Below the pieces are notes generated by a model that was given only the letters and a program-made list of their open reading frames with translations, was not told where the DNA came from and searched no databases. This document shows positions 47,416 through 55,345 of a DNA stretch of 64,000 nt, in pieces. Position 1 is the first letter of the stretch. Each line of letters opens with the position of its first letter. The position numbers were made by a program, and so were the translations under genes. The stretch is from Kiloniella majae (GTDB lineage: Bacteria; Pseudomonadota; Alphaproteobacteria; Kiloniellales; Kiloniellaceae). Location of the stretch: NCBI RefSeq assembly GCF_002118315.1, contig NZ_MTSZ01000001.1, positions 930,001 to 994,000 on the forward strand, written 5' to 3'.

Positions 47416-47769
47416 ATGGAAAAACACTATTCTGGTGGCTGCCAATGCGGTGCAGTATTGTTCGAAGTTGACGTTAATCTCGATCAATCGATCACATGTA
47501 ACTGTTCAAGATGCCAACCACTGGGTGTCGTGTTGGCCTTTGCTCCACGGGACAAATTCATCCTGCATAACGGCGCAGAAAACTTGACCGAATACCGGTT
47601 TAACAAACGTGAAATTGCTCACTTATTCTGTAAAATATGTGGAATTCAGAGCTTCTCTTACGGTCAAATGCCGGACGGAACCAAGATAGCGGCGATTAAT
47701 GTGAACACCCTCAAAGATGTTAAGCCTTCTGAATTGTCGCCAACGCATTTCGACGGCCGTTCAATTTAA
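47416..47769 (+). CDS. GFA family (CENP-V/GFA domain) protein
   Basis: A 117-residue zinc protein with the glutathione-dependent formaldehyde-activating fold. Zinc ligands: SGGCQCGAV near residue 9, CNCSRC near residue 29, and FCKICGI near residue 73. AAAGGAG precedes the ATG by eight bases. The name comes from GfaS, though most members have no tested activity. At 117 residues it is complete, with a normal C terminus (INVNTLKDV). The decayed TetR gene upstream leaves it without an obvious local regulator. Confidence 0.88.
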   Translation: MEKHYSGGCQCGAVLFEVDVNLDQSITCNCSRCQPLGVVLAFAPRDKFILHNGAENLTEYRFNKREIAHLFCKICGIQSFSYGQMPDGTKIAAINVNTLKDVKPSELSPTHFDGRSI

Positions 47770-47841
47770 TTTGAATATGGTGAGGTAAAACCTCAGTCAC
47801 CATAAATGAAAGAACTTTAATTCCGCATATGCGGATAGTTC

Positions 47842-47992
47842 CTGCCGGGACGAAGGGATGCTGACCTAGTAAGGATCGTTGAGACTTATTATTCAATCTT
47901 GTGGAGTGACAATGAGGCAGTTTCCCAACGAAGCCCATAATGTGGCGGTGTATACCGACCCCGTAAGGAACCATGTACACGGTGGAGATTAA
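47842..47992 (+). pseudogene. Decayed coding fragment in the gap after the GFA gene
   Basis: The 398-base gap 47770-48167 has no intact gene. Within it the plus strand reads DADLVRIVETYYSILWSDNE from 47857. After a one-base shift near 47925 it reads NEAHNVAVYTDPVRNHVHGG to a stop at 47990-47992. Both halves look like real protein, suggesting a frameshifted remnant of a small, possibly NTF2/SnoaL-like, protein. The family is a guess. Confidence 0.35.
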
Positions 47993-48167
47993 TAAAATAG
48001 AAATGATAAGCACCTAACAAGTGAACGATTTTGCTTGCCTTCTCCTAAGCAGCCGTTCGAGAAAATATGACGAATACGGGCATTGAGCCCAATGTGGGCA
48101 TGATTTTGATTTTTGCCTTCCATTTTTGTCACAATCAAAACTTAGAATATGGGTGACTTGAAATACT

Positions 48168-49043
48168 ATGACACAACGACAAAAGGATGAAACTATTATC
48201 CATCGACCGCAGATTGTTGCAGTTGATGATGATTGGTTCGATGTTCAGAAAGTCAGTAATAGGCTATATACTATATCTGAGCCGCGACACTATGAGCACA
48301 CCGTCATGAATTTGTTGGTCGGCAAGCAACACGCCGTACTTATTGATACCGGTTGTGGAATTGGAAATTTAAGCAGAGTCGTTGAACAACTCACTAATCT
48401 TCCTGTTACAGTTGTTAACACACATACACATCTTGATCACCTCGGTAGCAATCATCAGTTTTCCGATATCATTATGTTCGATCACCCAAACTCGCGAAAT
48501 GTTTCGCAGAATGGTGCGCTTAAAGAAGATTTTGTCAGAGAGCTTCTCGACGAGAAATTCGTGACCCCGCCATGGCCGCGCAGCTTTGAACTTGCAAGCA
48601 CAACATTGCCACCATTCAAGGTATCACGGTGGATTAAGCATGAAGATATATTAGAACTCGGCGATATTTGCTTGAAGGTTTTACATACACCCGGCGAGGC
48701 ATCAGACCATATATGTTTACTGGAGCAGAATGACCGCATCCTTTTTACAGGTGACATATTGCTTCATGGTGCTGTTTGGTCGCATCTGGATGGTGGGGAT
48801 ATAGAAGAATTGTCTCATAGCTATGAACTGCTCATGCAATATTACGACGAAATCGATTTTCTTATGCCGTCTCATAACACTTCTTGTTTGGAGAAAAACC
48901 TTCTCCCTATAGCCTTGGCGGGTGTGAAGGAGATATTGGATGGAAATGTAGTACCAAGGCAAGGAAAGGATGCTTGGGGCAGATTTTATAATGAGTATGA
49001 TTTTGGACGAATTTCAATTTTAACAAGGCAATTATCTCGTTAA
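48168..49043 (+). CDS. MBL-fold metallo-hydrolase
   Basis: A 291-residue metallo-beta-lactamase-fold protein. The metal motif is THTHLDHLG (HxHxDH) near residue 86. The other ligands are in HTPGEASDHICLL, FTGDILLHG with the bridging Asp, and PSHNTSC with the last His. The gene is AT-rich and its neighbours are decayed, in keeping with a transferred or relict region. The substrate is unknown; thioesters, lactones and phosphoesters are all possible in this family. Confidence 0.88.
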   Translation: MTQRQKDETIIHRPQIVAVDDDWFDVQKVSNRLYTISEPRHYEHTVMNLLVGKQHAVLIDTGCGIGNLSRVVEQLTNLPVTVVNTHTHLDHLGSNHQFSDIIMFDHPNSRNVSQNGALKEDFVRELLDEKFVTPPWPRSFELASTTLPPFKVSRWIKHEDILELGDICLKVLHTPGEASDHICLLEQNDRILFTGDILLHGAVWSHLDGGDIEELSHSYELLMQYYDEIDFLMPSHNTSCLEKNLLPIALAGVKEILDGNVVPRQGKDAWGRFYNEYDFGRISILTRQLSR

Positions 49044-49346
49044 CCGAAAGTGTCTGCCAGTAGGCTGAGAATAGCTTATCCGCGACTGGCCGAACTTGGT
49101 CGGTTTGTCCCAACACCTGCCGTTAATTAAGGCTTTCTTTGAAGTCTGCTTTACTTAAATACTCCCACTTGACAATAGGATCGTTGTCAAGGAACTATGG
49201 CTATAGCCAATAAGATCAATTTACACCGTGTCTTCACAGAAAAACGCGAAAAAAAATCTGTTGAGCCTTCGTCGAGCCCGATGCTATTGCCAGTTGGTTA
49301 CCACCTTTTGGTTTCATCTGCACTGAACATGAGCTTGACAAACAGT

Positions 49347-49390
49347 CCCTCAGACATTATTTCGATAAATGCAGAAATAATGTCTGAGGG
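49347..49390. promoter_or_regulatory. Palindromic operator of the ArsR gene
   Basis: A perfect 17-bp inverted repeat, CCCTCAGACATTATTTC at 49347-49363 and GAAATAATGTCTGAGGG at 49374-49390, with a 10-base spacer. It ends four bases before the chosen ATG of the ArsR gene and includes its ribosome site (GAGGG). A 23-base core at 49358-49380 recurs with two changes at 49767-49789 in front of the permease gene. It is most simply the autoregulatory operator; as RNA it would also form a hairpin over the ribosome site. Confidence 0.75.
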
Positions 49391-49394
49391 TGAT

Positions 49395-49691
49395 ATGGAA
49401 CTGGATAAAGCAGCAGTCTGTCTTTCAAAACTAGGTAACCCGGCACGCCTGGCAATGTTCCGTCTGTTGGTTAAAGCCGGGGACGAAGGGCTTGCTGTTG
49501 GCGACATTCAAAAAGAACTGGATATGCCGCATTCCACACTCTCACACCATATCTCCCACATGATGACATCTGGCCTTTTGATCCAGTCGCGCGAAGGTCG
49601 GGTTTTGCGTTGCCGACTGGATTATCAACTGACAAACAGTCTGTTGGAGTATCTGATGGAAGATTGCTGCAAAGGGCTTCAAGAAGCTTAG
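49395..49691 (+). CDS. ArsR/SmtB family metal(loid)-responsive repressor
   Basis: A winged-helix repressor of 98 residues. The start at 49395 is chosen because family similarity begins there (LSKLGNPARLAMFRLL) and GAGGG precedes it. A longer frame from 49197 would run through the operator palindrome. The recognition helix is MPHSTLSHHISHMMTSGLL. The chain ends in a Cys pair (MEDCCKG), as in the arsenic-responsive ArsR group with C-terminal Cys-Cys, plus Cys residues near positions 9 and 73. It probably represses itself and the permease gene through the shared operator. The inducer is likely a thiophilic metal(loid), but this is untested. Confidence 0.88.
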   Translation: MELDKAAVCLSKLGNPARLAMFRLLVKAGDEGLAVGDIQKELDMPHSTLSHHISHMMTSGLLIQSREGRVLRCRLDYQLTNSLLEYLMEDCCKGLQEA

Positions 49692-49766
49692 CCTCAGAGC
49701 TTAAGCCCGGAACGAATAAGAATATAATTTAAAAGAAGAGATCATGTTGAATAAAGCTTGTGAAAA

Positions 49767-49789
49767 TATTTCGATAATTACAGAAATAA
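49767..49789. promoter_or_regulatory. Second copy of the ArsR operator, upstream of the permease gene
   Basis: TATTTCGATAATTACAG followed by AAATAA matches the core of the palindrome at 49358-49380 at 21 of 23 positions and lies 10 bases before the permease ATG. The half-sites TATTTC and GAAATA are kept, so it should bind the same repressor. Confidence 0.7.
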
Positions 49790-49798
49790 GGTAATGTA

Positions 49799-50860
49799 AT
49801 GTCTTTCCTTGAAATCACAAAATGGAACAGCTTGCGGCTGGATAAGGTTATCCTCGCATTTTTTCTCACCCTCGCGTTGATTGCCATTCTTGATCAAAAC
49901 CAGCTATGGCCTTCGATCGTCTTTGCCGTAAAGAACATTGTTGCCATCCTTCCCTTTATTGCTCTTTCTATTGGTGTTGCGGCCTATACAAAGGCAAGTA
50001 ACCTCGACAGTAAGATCAATACAACAACATCAGGAAACCCCTTAGTCAGCATTGGCATTGCTGCATTATTTGGCACACTATCTCCCTTTTGCTCCTGTGG
50101 AGTTATTCCTTTAATTGCCGGCCTACTCCGTGCCGGTGTTCCTCTGGCTCCTGTTATGGCATTCTGGATCTCCTCTCCCCTGATGGATCCGGAAATGTTT
50201 ATTCTGACCAGCGCCGTTTTTGGTCTGGAGTTCACAACTTTCAAAACCATCGCTGCCTTTTTGATGGGAACGACAGGCGGCATTATTGCCTATTTGATGG
50301 TTCGGGCAGGTTATTTTCAGGAAATCATGCGTCCGCAAACAGCAAGTGGATGTGGATCATCATGCGCCACAAGTTGTGGCGACGATCAAAAAGATGGTGA
50401 CAAAAAACCAAACACAACTGTTTATTGGAAATTCTGGCAGGATCCCAAACGAACTGAAGCCTTTAAGACCGAGGCCATGACCAATGGTTGGTTCCTTTTC
50501 AAATGGTTGGCACTCGCTTTCTTATTCGAAAGCCTGATGGTCGCTTATTTGCCTGTTGATAAAGTTGCCCTTCTTTTTGGGGATGAGCAATGGTGGTCTA
50601 TTCCACTTGGGGCTCTCATCGGTATTCCGGCATATCTGAACGGCTATGCCGCTATCCCAACCATCAACAGCCTGATTGAACTCGGTATGGGCGCAGGCAC
50701 AGGCATGACCTTTATGCTTGCAGGATCAGTCTCGTCAATTCCGGCCGCAATGGGGGTATACGCACTGGTCAAAAAGCCAGTCTTCATCCTCTATCTTCTG
50801 CTCGGCCTTTTTGGGGCAATCCTATCGGGGTATGCTTTTACGGCTTGGTTAACCCTCTAG
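49799..50860 (+). CDS. Permease of the ArsP/YraQ/SO_0444 family
   Basis: A 353-residue inner-membrane permease (PF03773 type) with about eight helices. The family signature SPFCSCGVIPLIAGLLRAGV lies near residue 100. The central cytoplasmic loop (about 180-205) carries a Cys cluster, SGCGSSCATSCGD, likely to bind metal, as in SO_0444-type efflux proteins. A second conserved half reads GIPAYLNGYAAIPTI. Members export methylarsenite, arsenite or copper-type toxic ions. It follows the ArsR gene, which supports efflux of a thiophilic metal(loid). Confidence 0.88.
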   Translation: MSFLEITKWNSLRLDKVILAFFLTLALIAILDQNQLWPSIVFAVKNIVAILPFIALSIGVAAYTKASNLDSKINTTTSGNPLVSIGIAALFGTLSPFCSCGVIPLIAGLLRAGVPLAPVMAFWISSPLMDPEMFILTSAVFGLEFTTFKTIAAFLMGTTGGIIAYLMVRAGYFQEIMRPQTASGCGSSCATSCGDDQKDGDKKPNTTVYWKFWQDPKRTEAFKTEAMTNGWFLFKWLALAFLFESLMVAYLPVDKVALLFGDEQWWSIPLGALIGIPAYLNGYAAIPTINSLIELGMGAGTGMTFMLAGSVSSIPAAMGVYALVKKPVFILYLLLGLFGAILSGYAFTAWLTL

Positions 50861-50877
50861 GGTTTCCGAACAAGAAC

Positions 50878-50905
50878 AAGGGCCTTAGTTCCAGCTAAGG
50901 CCCTT
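50878..50905 (+). terminator. Terminator after the permease gene
   Basis: A perfect 11-bp stem (AAGGGCCTTAG and CTAAGGCCCTT) with a 6-nt loop is followed by ATTC. It separates the permease transcript from the chrB promoter. Confidence 0.75.
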
Positions 50906-50942
50906 ATTCAATTTCCAAACTTAAAATTTCATCAAAGCACGA

Positions 50943-50970
50943 TTGACCTTAGTAAATAACCGCGTAGAAT
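50943..50970 (+). promoter_or_regulatory. Sigma-70-like promoter of chrB-chrA
   Basis: TTGACC at 50943-50948 and TAGAAT at 50965-50970 are 16 bases apart. Transcription would begin near 50977, which is the first base pair of the leader hairpin. The fit to consensus is good for an alphaproteobacterium but is inferred. Confidence 0.55.
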
Positions 50971-50975
50971 TATGA

Positions 50976-51056
50976 CATGGGGTTGCGAACACCCCGTGAG
51001 GCGACAGCCTAAGTTTCGCATCCTAATTCAACACCTAATGTGTGAGAGGATGCGCT
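50976..51056 (+). promoter_or_regulatory. Structured leader RNA of chrB, candidate riboswitch
   Basis: The 80-base leader has four pairing elements. Hairpin 1 is CATGGGGT/ACCCCGTG (50976-50998) with loop TGCGAAC. Hairpin 2 is AGGC/GCCT (50999-51010) with loop GACA. Bases TGCGAA of loop 1 (50984-50989) can pair with TTCGCA at 51015-51020, giving a pseudoknot. CGCATCCT (51017-51024) can pair perfectly with AGGATGCG (51047-51054), hiding the ribosome site AGAGGA of chrB. The last two pairings share CGCA and exclude each other. This is the layout of a translational switch. It may belong to the bioinformatically described chrB RNA motif, which I recall but cannot verify here. Confidence 0.7.
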
Positions 51057-51890
51057 ATGCCATCACCGAATGAAATTAAAATATCTCAATTGTCACGTCT
51101 CGTCGGCACACCGGACTCTCCGGTTATTATCGACTTGCGGATTGACGAAGACTTTGCAGAAGATCCACGATTAATTCCTCAATCTTTTCGTTACCCTTTT
51201 CAGAATATCGCTGCCTTGGCACCATCCCTGCATAATCAGCATGTGGTCGTAAGCTGTCACAAAGGAAAAAAGATCAGTCAGGGAACGGCCGCTATCTTGC
51301 GTGACCATGGTGTACGAACGGAAAGTCTGGAAGGAGGATTTCTCGGCTGGAAAGAAGCAAACAATCCGCTGGTTCCTATAGACAAGATTCCCGACCGAAA
51401 CATCGATGGACGAACCGTATGGGTGACCAGATTACGCCCAAAGATTGACCGCTTGGCTTGCCCCTGGTTAATCCGCCGCTTTATCGACCGCAATGCCCAA
51501 ATTCTCTATGTAACAGCCTCTGAAGTTTTGGACGTCGCAGAAAAGTTCAATGCCACTCCCTTTGATGTTGAAGATGTATATTGGAGCCATCGTGGCCAGA
51601 AATGCACATTCGATACGATGATTGAGGAGTTCTGCCTTGAAATAGAATCTCTCAAGCGACTGGCAACAATAGTCCGCGGCGCAGATACAAACCGACATGA
51701 TCTGGCCCCGGAAGCTGCGGGACTTCTCGCCGCATCACTGGGATTATCGCGTATGTATCGCGACGACCTCCAACAACTGGATGCTGGCATGGCACTCTAT
51801 GACGCCTTTTACCGCTGGGCACGGGATGCCACCGATGAAAGCCACGATTGGCCAGCCCCTAATTCCCAACGCCCCTCAAAGGGGGACTAA
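51057..51890 (+). CDS. chrB: Rhodanese-ChrB chromate resistance protein
   Basis: A 277-residue fusion. Residues about 8-115 are a rhodanese-like domain with the active-site loop VVSCHKGKKISQG (catalytic Cys) and a GGFLGWKEA end. Residues about 125-270 are the ChrB C-terminal domain (VTRLRPKIDRLACPWLIRRFID, shown here in part, then TPFDVEDVYWSHRG). The ATG at 51057 has AGAGGA eight bases upstream; an overlapping GTG at 51042 would destroy the leader arrangement. ChrB acts as a chromate-sensing regulator or accessory protein of ChrA. chrA follows after three bases. The start lies behind the structured leader, so translational control is likely. Confidence 0.9.
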   Translation: MPSPNEIKISQLSRLVGTPDSPVIIDLRIDEDFAEDPRLIPQSFRYPFQNIAALAPSLHNQHVVVSCHKGKKISQGTAAILRDHGVRTESLEGGFLGWKEANNPLVPIDKIPDRNIDGRTVWVTRLRPKIDRLACPWLIRRFIDRNAQILYVTASEVLDVAEKFNATPFDVEDVYWSHRGQKCTFDTMIEEFCLEIESLKRLATIVRGADTNRHDLAPEAAGLLAASLGLSRMYRDDLQQLDAGMALYDAFYRWARDATDESHDWPAPNSQRPSKGD

Positions 51891-51893
51891 GCC

Positions 51894-53246
51894 ATGTCTT
51901 CAATAGAAAATAATATGTCAAAAAATAGCAGTACATCACCCGAGCTCCCCTCTCATGAGGCTGTACCAGCGACCTCTGCTCATCCATCAATGGGGGAACT
52001 ATTTCATGTCTGGCTTAAAATTGGGCTGCTGTCATTCGGCGGTCCAACAGCTCAAATTGCGTTAATGCATCGCATGATTGTCGAAGAACGGAGTTGGTTA
52101 AGCGAACGCCAATATCTCAATGCCCTCAGCTTTTGCATGCTGCTGCCCGGACCAGAAGCCATGCAGCTTGCCACCTATACAGGGTGGCGCTTGCACGGCT
52201 TTCTTGGGGGCTTATTGGCAGGATTACTTTTTGTTATCCCCGGTGCGCTGGTCGTGCTGGCCTTTGCCACGATCTATGCCCTTTTTGGAGATGTTCCGCT
52301 TGTAAACGCTTTATTCCTTGGCGTGAAAGCCTGTGTCTTGATTATTGTTATCGAGGCCCTTCATCGCGTCGCCAAAAAAGTCCTGCATTTACCAGAACAC
52401 TGGATTATTGCAGGACTGGCGTTTATCGGTATTTTCTTTTTAAATCTTCCCTTCCCCGCAATCATCATCGTTGCAGCCTTGTTTGGTTTATTGCGTAACA
52501 ATGCTGATACCACCGCCACTGAAGAAATCAAGAAGCGTACCCGTAATCTTAAGCAAACTTTTGCCACCATTACGCTGTGGCTTGCCATATGGGCGATCCC
52601 GCTTGTCCTGCTAGACGTCTTCGCGCCACAGTCAATCCTCAATGATATCGGAATCTTCTTTTCCAAACTCGCAGTGGTTACATTCGGTGGCGCTTATGCT
52701 GTTCTTGCCTATATGTCACAGGACGTCGTCATTCATTTTGGCTGGTTAACAGCAGGAGAAATGATGGATGGACTGGGGCTAGCTGAAACCACCCCCGGCC
52801 CCTTGATTTTGGTGACAGAGTTTGTCGGGTTCATAGCCGCTTTCCGTGAAGGCGGGTTAGGCCTTGGCCTCCTCGGCGCCCTGGTGACACTGTGGGTGAC
52901 CTTTGCCCCCTGTTTCCTCTGGATCTTTGTCGGTGCCCCTTACATCGACTGGATCGGGAATCAACCAAGATTACGTAGTGCCTTGAGTGGCATTGCAGCC
53001 GCAGTCGTTGGCGTAATCTTAAACCTGTCTATCTGGTTTGGCTTACATGTTTTCTTCTCCAAAGTAGAAGCCGAACCATACGGTCCCTTCACTGTCTGGA
53101 TGCCTGATTTAAGTTCACTGGACTGGCGGGTTATTTTACTCTCGTCAGTTTGTGGCCTACTAATCCTCAAGCTTCATTGGAGCCTCACCCGGGTTTTACT
53201 GATCTCGGCTCTCAGCGGAGCTGGCTTGGTCTGGATTGGGGCATAA
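51894..53246 (+). CDS. chrA: Chromate efflux transporter ChrA
   Basis: Long-chain ChrA of 450 residues with two homologous CHR halves. First half: SFGGPTAQIALMHRMIVEE, LLPGPEAMQLATYTGW and the GWRLHG turn. Second half: TFGGAYAVLAYM and GLAETTPGPLILVTEFVGF. About 11-12 membrane helices are likely. The N-terminal 30 residues are polar and variable. It pumps chromate (and perhaps sulfate-like anions) out with proton coupling. It is cotranscribed with chrB. Its last 11 codons lie inside a 119-bp direct repeat. Confidence 0.95.
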   Translation: MSSIENNMSKNSSTSPELPSHEAVPATSAHPSMGELFHVWLKIGLLSFGGPTAQIALMHRMIVEERSWLSERQYLNALSFCMLLPGPEAMQLATYTGWRLHGFLGGLLAGLLFVIPGALVVLAFATIYALFGDVPLVNALFLGVKACVLIIVIEALHRVAKKVLHLPEHWIIAGLAFIGIFFLNLPFPAIIIVAALFGLLRNNADTTATEEIKKRTRNLKQTFATITLWLAIWAIPLVLLDVFAPQSILNDIGIFFSKLAVVTFGGAYAVLAYMSQDVVIHFGWLTAGEMMDGLGLAETTPGPLILVTEFVGFIAAFREGGLGLGLLGALVTLWVTFAPCFLWIFVGAPYIDWIGNQPRLRSALSGIAAAVVGVILNLSIWFGLHVFFSKVEAEPYGPFTVWMPDLSSLDWRVILLSSVCGLLILKLHWSLTRVLLISALSGAGLVWIGA

Positions 53247-53328
53247 TAAATACCTCAACAAATCTAAGGCCGATGCTCTATGACAAATGAACATCGGCCT
53301 TTGATAAATGCCCCAAAAGATCTGAAAT
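53210..53328. repeat. Copy 1 of a 119-bp imperfect direct repeat
   Basis: Differs at about 13 positions from 55346-55464. It contains the last 11 codons of chrA, the terminator and, on the minus strand, a relict LysR tail reading ISDLLGHLSKADVHLS before a stop. The NmrA/LysR pair lies between the two copies. Confidence 0.9.
53266..53303 (+). terminator. Terminator of chrB-chrA
   Basis: AAGGCCGATG (53266-53275) pairs with CATCGGCCTT (53292-53301) over a 16-base loop and ends in TT. The corresponding stem in copy 2 has a mismatch. Confidence 0.6.
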
Positions 53329-53419
53329 TATGTGCCAAAAATTATACAATTGTGCCTGAGCATAAAAAGCTGAAACCATTGATCAAGCGCATTCTGGGTT
53401 TCAAATCAATGAAACAAGC

Positions 53420-54304
53420 TTATGAGAATATTTGAGTCACGATCTCCTCAAGAGTAATACTGCCTTTCCGGCGATCAACTTTAGTGCTCTCGGAAAAATC
53501 AATGTGGCCCGAATTAAGAGCTTGAGTCATTGTAATAAAACCATCTATAGCTGCTGCAGACATTCCTGAACCCAATAGCGCCTTGGCCCAGTCTGATTCA
53601 GCAATAGCTTTTACATCCACAGCTTTCCCCAAGCTTTGAGTTAAGCTATTTGATAAATCATTGGGAGAGTATGGCCTCGGACCTTCCAGTTCAATTACTC
53701 GTACTTTGTCCCAATGCTCACTTAAAGCTTCGGCAGCAATACGGCCTATGTCATCAGTTGCGATCATAGGAATTTTTCTGTTCAATGGTGCGAGGAAACT
53801 GGACAAACTCCCCTGTTTTAATGCCGATTCAATCATAGGGATCCAATTCTCCATAAAATAGGCTGCGCGAAGAAACGTGACGGGTAATCCTGTTTGTTTT
53901 AAGCTTTGCTCTAGTGTTCTGTTCATGCTTATCAACCCGACACCTTTTGATCTGTCAGCTCCAATAGAGGATAAGGCAACCAGTTTTGGTAACTGTGCTT
54001 TAATTGATGCTTTGGCAATAGTATCAGCCATAATCTCAGCTTGTTTAAAAAGATCATCCTGTGAATATTGTGGTGGGCTAATAATGTAGGCCCCCTCAAC
54101 ACCCGACAGTGCGTTACTTAATGTTGATATATCTGTAAGGTTTGCGACAGCGACCTCAGCGCCCTGATTGGCCCAAACAGCACCATTGGCTGGGGTGCGT
54201 ACTATCACTCGCACACGTTTACCCGCAGCTAATAAAGTGCGAGCAACGGCAGCTCCGGTACGCCCGGTAACGCCAGTCACCGCATATAATTCAGTTTTAA
54301 TCAT
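53420..54304 (-). CDS. NmrA-like NAD(P)-binding protein
   Basis: A 294-residue atypical SDR of the NmrA/HSCARG group. The cofactor loop is VTGVTGRTGAAVA at residues about 9-21, followed by RVIVRTPA for NADP preference. There is no canonical YxxxK pair, as in redox-sensing NmrA proteins. FLRAAYFMENW and DDIGRIAAEAL are family segments. The divergent LysR gene 97 bases away is a likely regulator. Both lie inside the repeat-bounded insert. Function is probably a quinone or NADPH-linked reductase or a sensor. Confidence 0.9.
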   Translation of the reverse strand: MIKTELYAVTGVTGRTGAAVARTLLAAGKRVRVIVRTPANGAVWANQGAEVAVANLTDISTLSNALSGVEGAYIISPPQYSQDDLFKQAEIMADTIAKASIKAQLPKLVALSSIGADRSKGVGLISMNRTLEQSLKQTGLPVTFLRAAYFMENWIPMIESALKQGSLSSFLAPLNRKIPMIATDDIGRIAAEALSEHWDKVRVIELEGPRPYSPNDLSNSLTQSLGKAVDVKAIAESDWAKALLGSGMSAAAIDGFITMTQALNSGHIDFSESTKVDRRKGSITLEEIVTQIFS

Positions 54305-54401
54305 GATTTTCTCTCAATATGATATAATCGTAATAGATTTCGTTTTAAAAAACATATAGATAATACCCCTATTACCCTAATGCATAGAATGAATACCAAA
54401 A

Positions 54402-55313
54402 ATGCGCGAAGTGAATTTCTCTCATGTTGACCTTAATCTTCTCAAGTTATTTGACGCTTTAATAAAAGAGCGCAGTGTCACGCGAGCAGGTCAAAAACTT
54501 GGCCTCAGTCAACCAGCTGCAAGTCGTGGCTTGGGGCGTCTTCGACGTATGCTGGGAGATAAGCTGGTTATTCCCACAGCTCAGGGTTTAGAGTTGACGC
54601 CACGGGCCGCGTTCTTATCAGAGCCTGTAGCAAAATTACTAGAGGAAGCGAAACAAATCGTTGCCCCATCAACTTTTTTGCCTAGTGAGGCTTCTGGCCA
54701 TATCTCCATTGCGACTACTGACCATATGACATTGTTACTAATGCCAAAATTACTGTCAAAGTTGGTACAGTCTGCACCAAAGCTTAATTTAGAAATTTCC
54801 GCACCCTCAGGTGATAATGTAAAATTGGTTACGAAAGGAGAGGTAGATTTAGCAATTGGAGTTTATGATAAATTACCCGCTCGTTTCCATCAGCGATCAC
54901 TATACAATGAAGATTTTGTTTGCCTTGTTCGACGTGATCATCCTGTACTTGCCAAGCACTGGAATTTGGAATACTTCATCGCTTTATCACATATATCAGT
55001 AATAATTACAGGCCATGGTAAAAATGTCGTGGATGAAGCTCTAGAGCAGCTAAATCTGAGTCGGAGAATAGCAGTACGGCTCCCTCACTTTCTTGCCGCC
55101 CCGATGTTAGTTACCGAAAGCGATATGATTTTATCTCTTCCACGTCGTCTCGCCTATCGAATTGCAATGTCAATGCCAGTAGAAGTACTTGAATTACCGC
55201 TAGAAATAGAGAGTTTTAGCCCATCAATAATCTGGAGTGAGAGACGACACAATGATCCGGCCCATATTTGGTTACGTAACTTGATCATCGAAATAAGCTC
55301 TAAAATGAATTGA
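54402..55313 (+). CDS. LysR family transcriptional regulator
   Basis: A 303-residue LysR regulator of the NodD-like subgroup, judged by VDLNLLKLFDALIKERSVTRAG at the start (shown in part) and GLSQPAASRGLGRLR in the recognition helix region. The effector domain starts near residue 92 (SGHISIATTDHMTLLL). It is divergent from the NmrA-like gene, and the 97-base interval is AT-rich with ATAGATTT/AAAACATATAG half-site-like sequence. It probably controls that gene. Confidence 0.92.
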   Translation: MREVNFSHVDLNLLKLFDALIKERSVTRAGQKLGLSQPAASRGLGRLRRMLGDKLVIPTAQGLELTPRAAFLSEPVAKLLEEAKQIVAPSTFLPSEASGHISIATTDHMTLLLMPKLLSKLVQSAPKLNLEISAPSGDNVKLVTKGEVDLAIGVYDKLPARFHQRSLYNEDFVCLVRRDHPVLAKHWNLEYFIALSHISVIITGHGKNVVDEALEQLNLSRRIAVRLPHFLAAPMLVTESDMILSLPRRLAYRIAMSMPVEVLELPLEIESFSPSIIWSERRHNDPAHIWLRNLIIEISSKMN

Positions 55314-55345
55314 CCCACAAATTGCCCAATAGCAAAAATATCAAT

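Noticed and set aside
47720-48013. Minus-strand frame of 97 codons after the GFA gene
   Set aside because: Starts inside the GFA gene and overlaps a better plus-strand remnant; no homology signs.
49197-49394. N-terminal extension of the ArsR protein
   Set aside because: It would translate the operator palindrome; family similarity and the ribosome site support 49395.
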